Positions 6,182 through 6,463 of a stretch of DNA of 6,463 nucleotides are shown here, piece by piece. The stretch spans positions 1 through 6,463 of the forward strand of contig JACMRC010000529.1 in the NCBI GenBank assembly GCA_014376655.1, read 5' to 3'. Both the position numbers and the translations under genes were made by a program. The DNA is from Mucilaginibacter sp. GTDB lineage: Bacteria; Bacteroidota; Bacteroidia; Sphingobacteriales; Sphingobacteriaceae. Position 1 is the stretch's first letter, and each line of letters starts with the position of its first letter. Below the pieces are notes generated by a model, which did no database searches, had not been told where the DNA came from, and saw only the letters and a program-made list of their open reading frames with translations.

Positions 6182-6463
6182 TTAATCTTTAACTCGAAAT
6201 AGTCGTGGTAAACTTACAATTAACAATACAAAAACAGCGGTTACCAGTTGTAACAAATTTGCGTCAACGCCTATGCTTAATGTTACGGCCAATACTAACT
6301 GAAATATAACCGCACCTGCTAATACTAAGGCCAAGATTACCCATATAGATACTATCTGGAACCAGGTAATCAATACCTCGGCTATTATAACCGACCCCAA
6401 CCCTATTATCACAACACCAATACCCATGTTAATATCCGCAAAGCCCTGAAACTGGGTAATTAA
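6182..6463 (-). CDS. ABC transporter permease, C-terminal part (BPD_transp_2, TrpY/COG4120-like), cut by window edge
   Basis: The reading frame is open from the stop at 6182 to the right edge, giving the last 93 residues of a longer protein. A methionine at 6427 is internal and not the start. The segment before it, QFQGFADINMGIGVVIIGLG, is the conserved loop and membrane start of permeases in the uncharacterised/tryptophan-tyrosine ABC import group. It is followed by further hydrophobic segments and a basic tail, RLFRVKD. Full-length members have roughly 290-310 residues, so about two thirds lies outside. Such permeases work in the inner membrane with an ATPase and usually a periplasmic substrate-binding protein encoded next to them; these would be expected to the right. 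The substrate is unknown. The NIPSNAP gene follows at 13 bases. Confidence 0.82.
   Translation of the reverse strand, partial: LITQFQGFADINMGIGVVIIGLGSVIIAEVLITWFQIVSIWVILALVLAGAVIFQLVLAVTLSIGVDANLLQLVTAVFVLLIVSLPRLFRVKD

Noticed and set aside
6182..6427. A complete 81-residue small membrane protein starting at 6427
   Set aside because: The frame stays open to the window edge, and the residues before the methionine (QFQGFADIN) are conserved in ABC permeases, so it is the tail of a larger protein.

Overview
The window looks like chromosomal DNA of a Bacteroidota organism, most likely a sphingolipid-producing Sphingobacteriia member of the Mucilaginibacter/Pedobacter type. The reasons are the AT-rich composition, the lack of Shine-Dalgarno sequences before almost every start, and the families present: DUF4833, exported NIPSNAP and bacterial TMEM175. 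The genus is inferred from these signs and was not tested. There are seven complete protein genes, one gene cut by the right edge and a few codons of another cut by the left edge. I see no rRNA, tRNA, CRISPR array, transposase or integrase.

Positions 1-4558 (+ strand) are a tightly packed gene run with gaps of 6, 2, 14 and 13 bases. Its first three complete genes form the most interesting part: an exported DUF4833 protein, a fatty-acid/ceramide 2-hydroxylase of the Scs7/FA2H type, and an integral-membrane PAP2 enzyme that strongly resembles fungal Aur1, the inositol phosphorylceramide synthase. Together they read as a compact, eukaryote-like sphingolipid finishing module: one enzyme hydroxylates the ceramide acyl chain and the other transfers a phospho-headgroup, probably phosphoinositol, to the ceramide. 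The DUF4833 protein is an uncharacterised periplasmic partner. Sphingobacterium-type bacteria are known to contain ceramide phosphoryl-inositol and 2-hydroxy-acyl ceramides, which fits. Two exported proteins follow in the same run: a two-domain cupin with one intact metal site, and a Tat-exported serine hydrolase of the beta-lactamase/family VIII esterase type. Their link to the lipid genes is only positional.

Positions 4576-6463 (- strand) hold three genes facing the first group. At the right edge is the C-terminal third of an ABC transporter permease (BPD_transp_2, TrpY/COG4120 type). It is followed 13 bases later by an exported two-domain NIPSNAP protein. After a gap of about 200 bases rich in inverted repeats comes a TMEM175-type potassium channel. 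The two convergent groups meet with only 17 bases between their stop codons.
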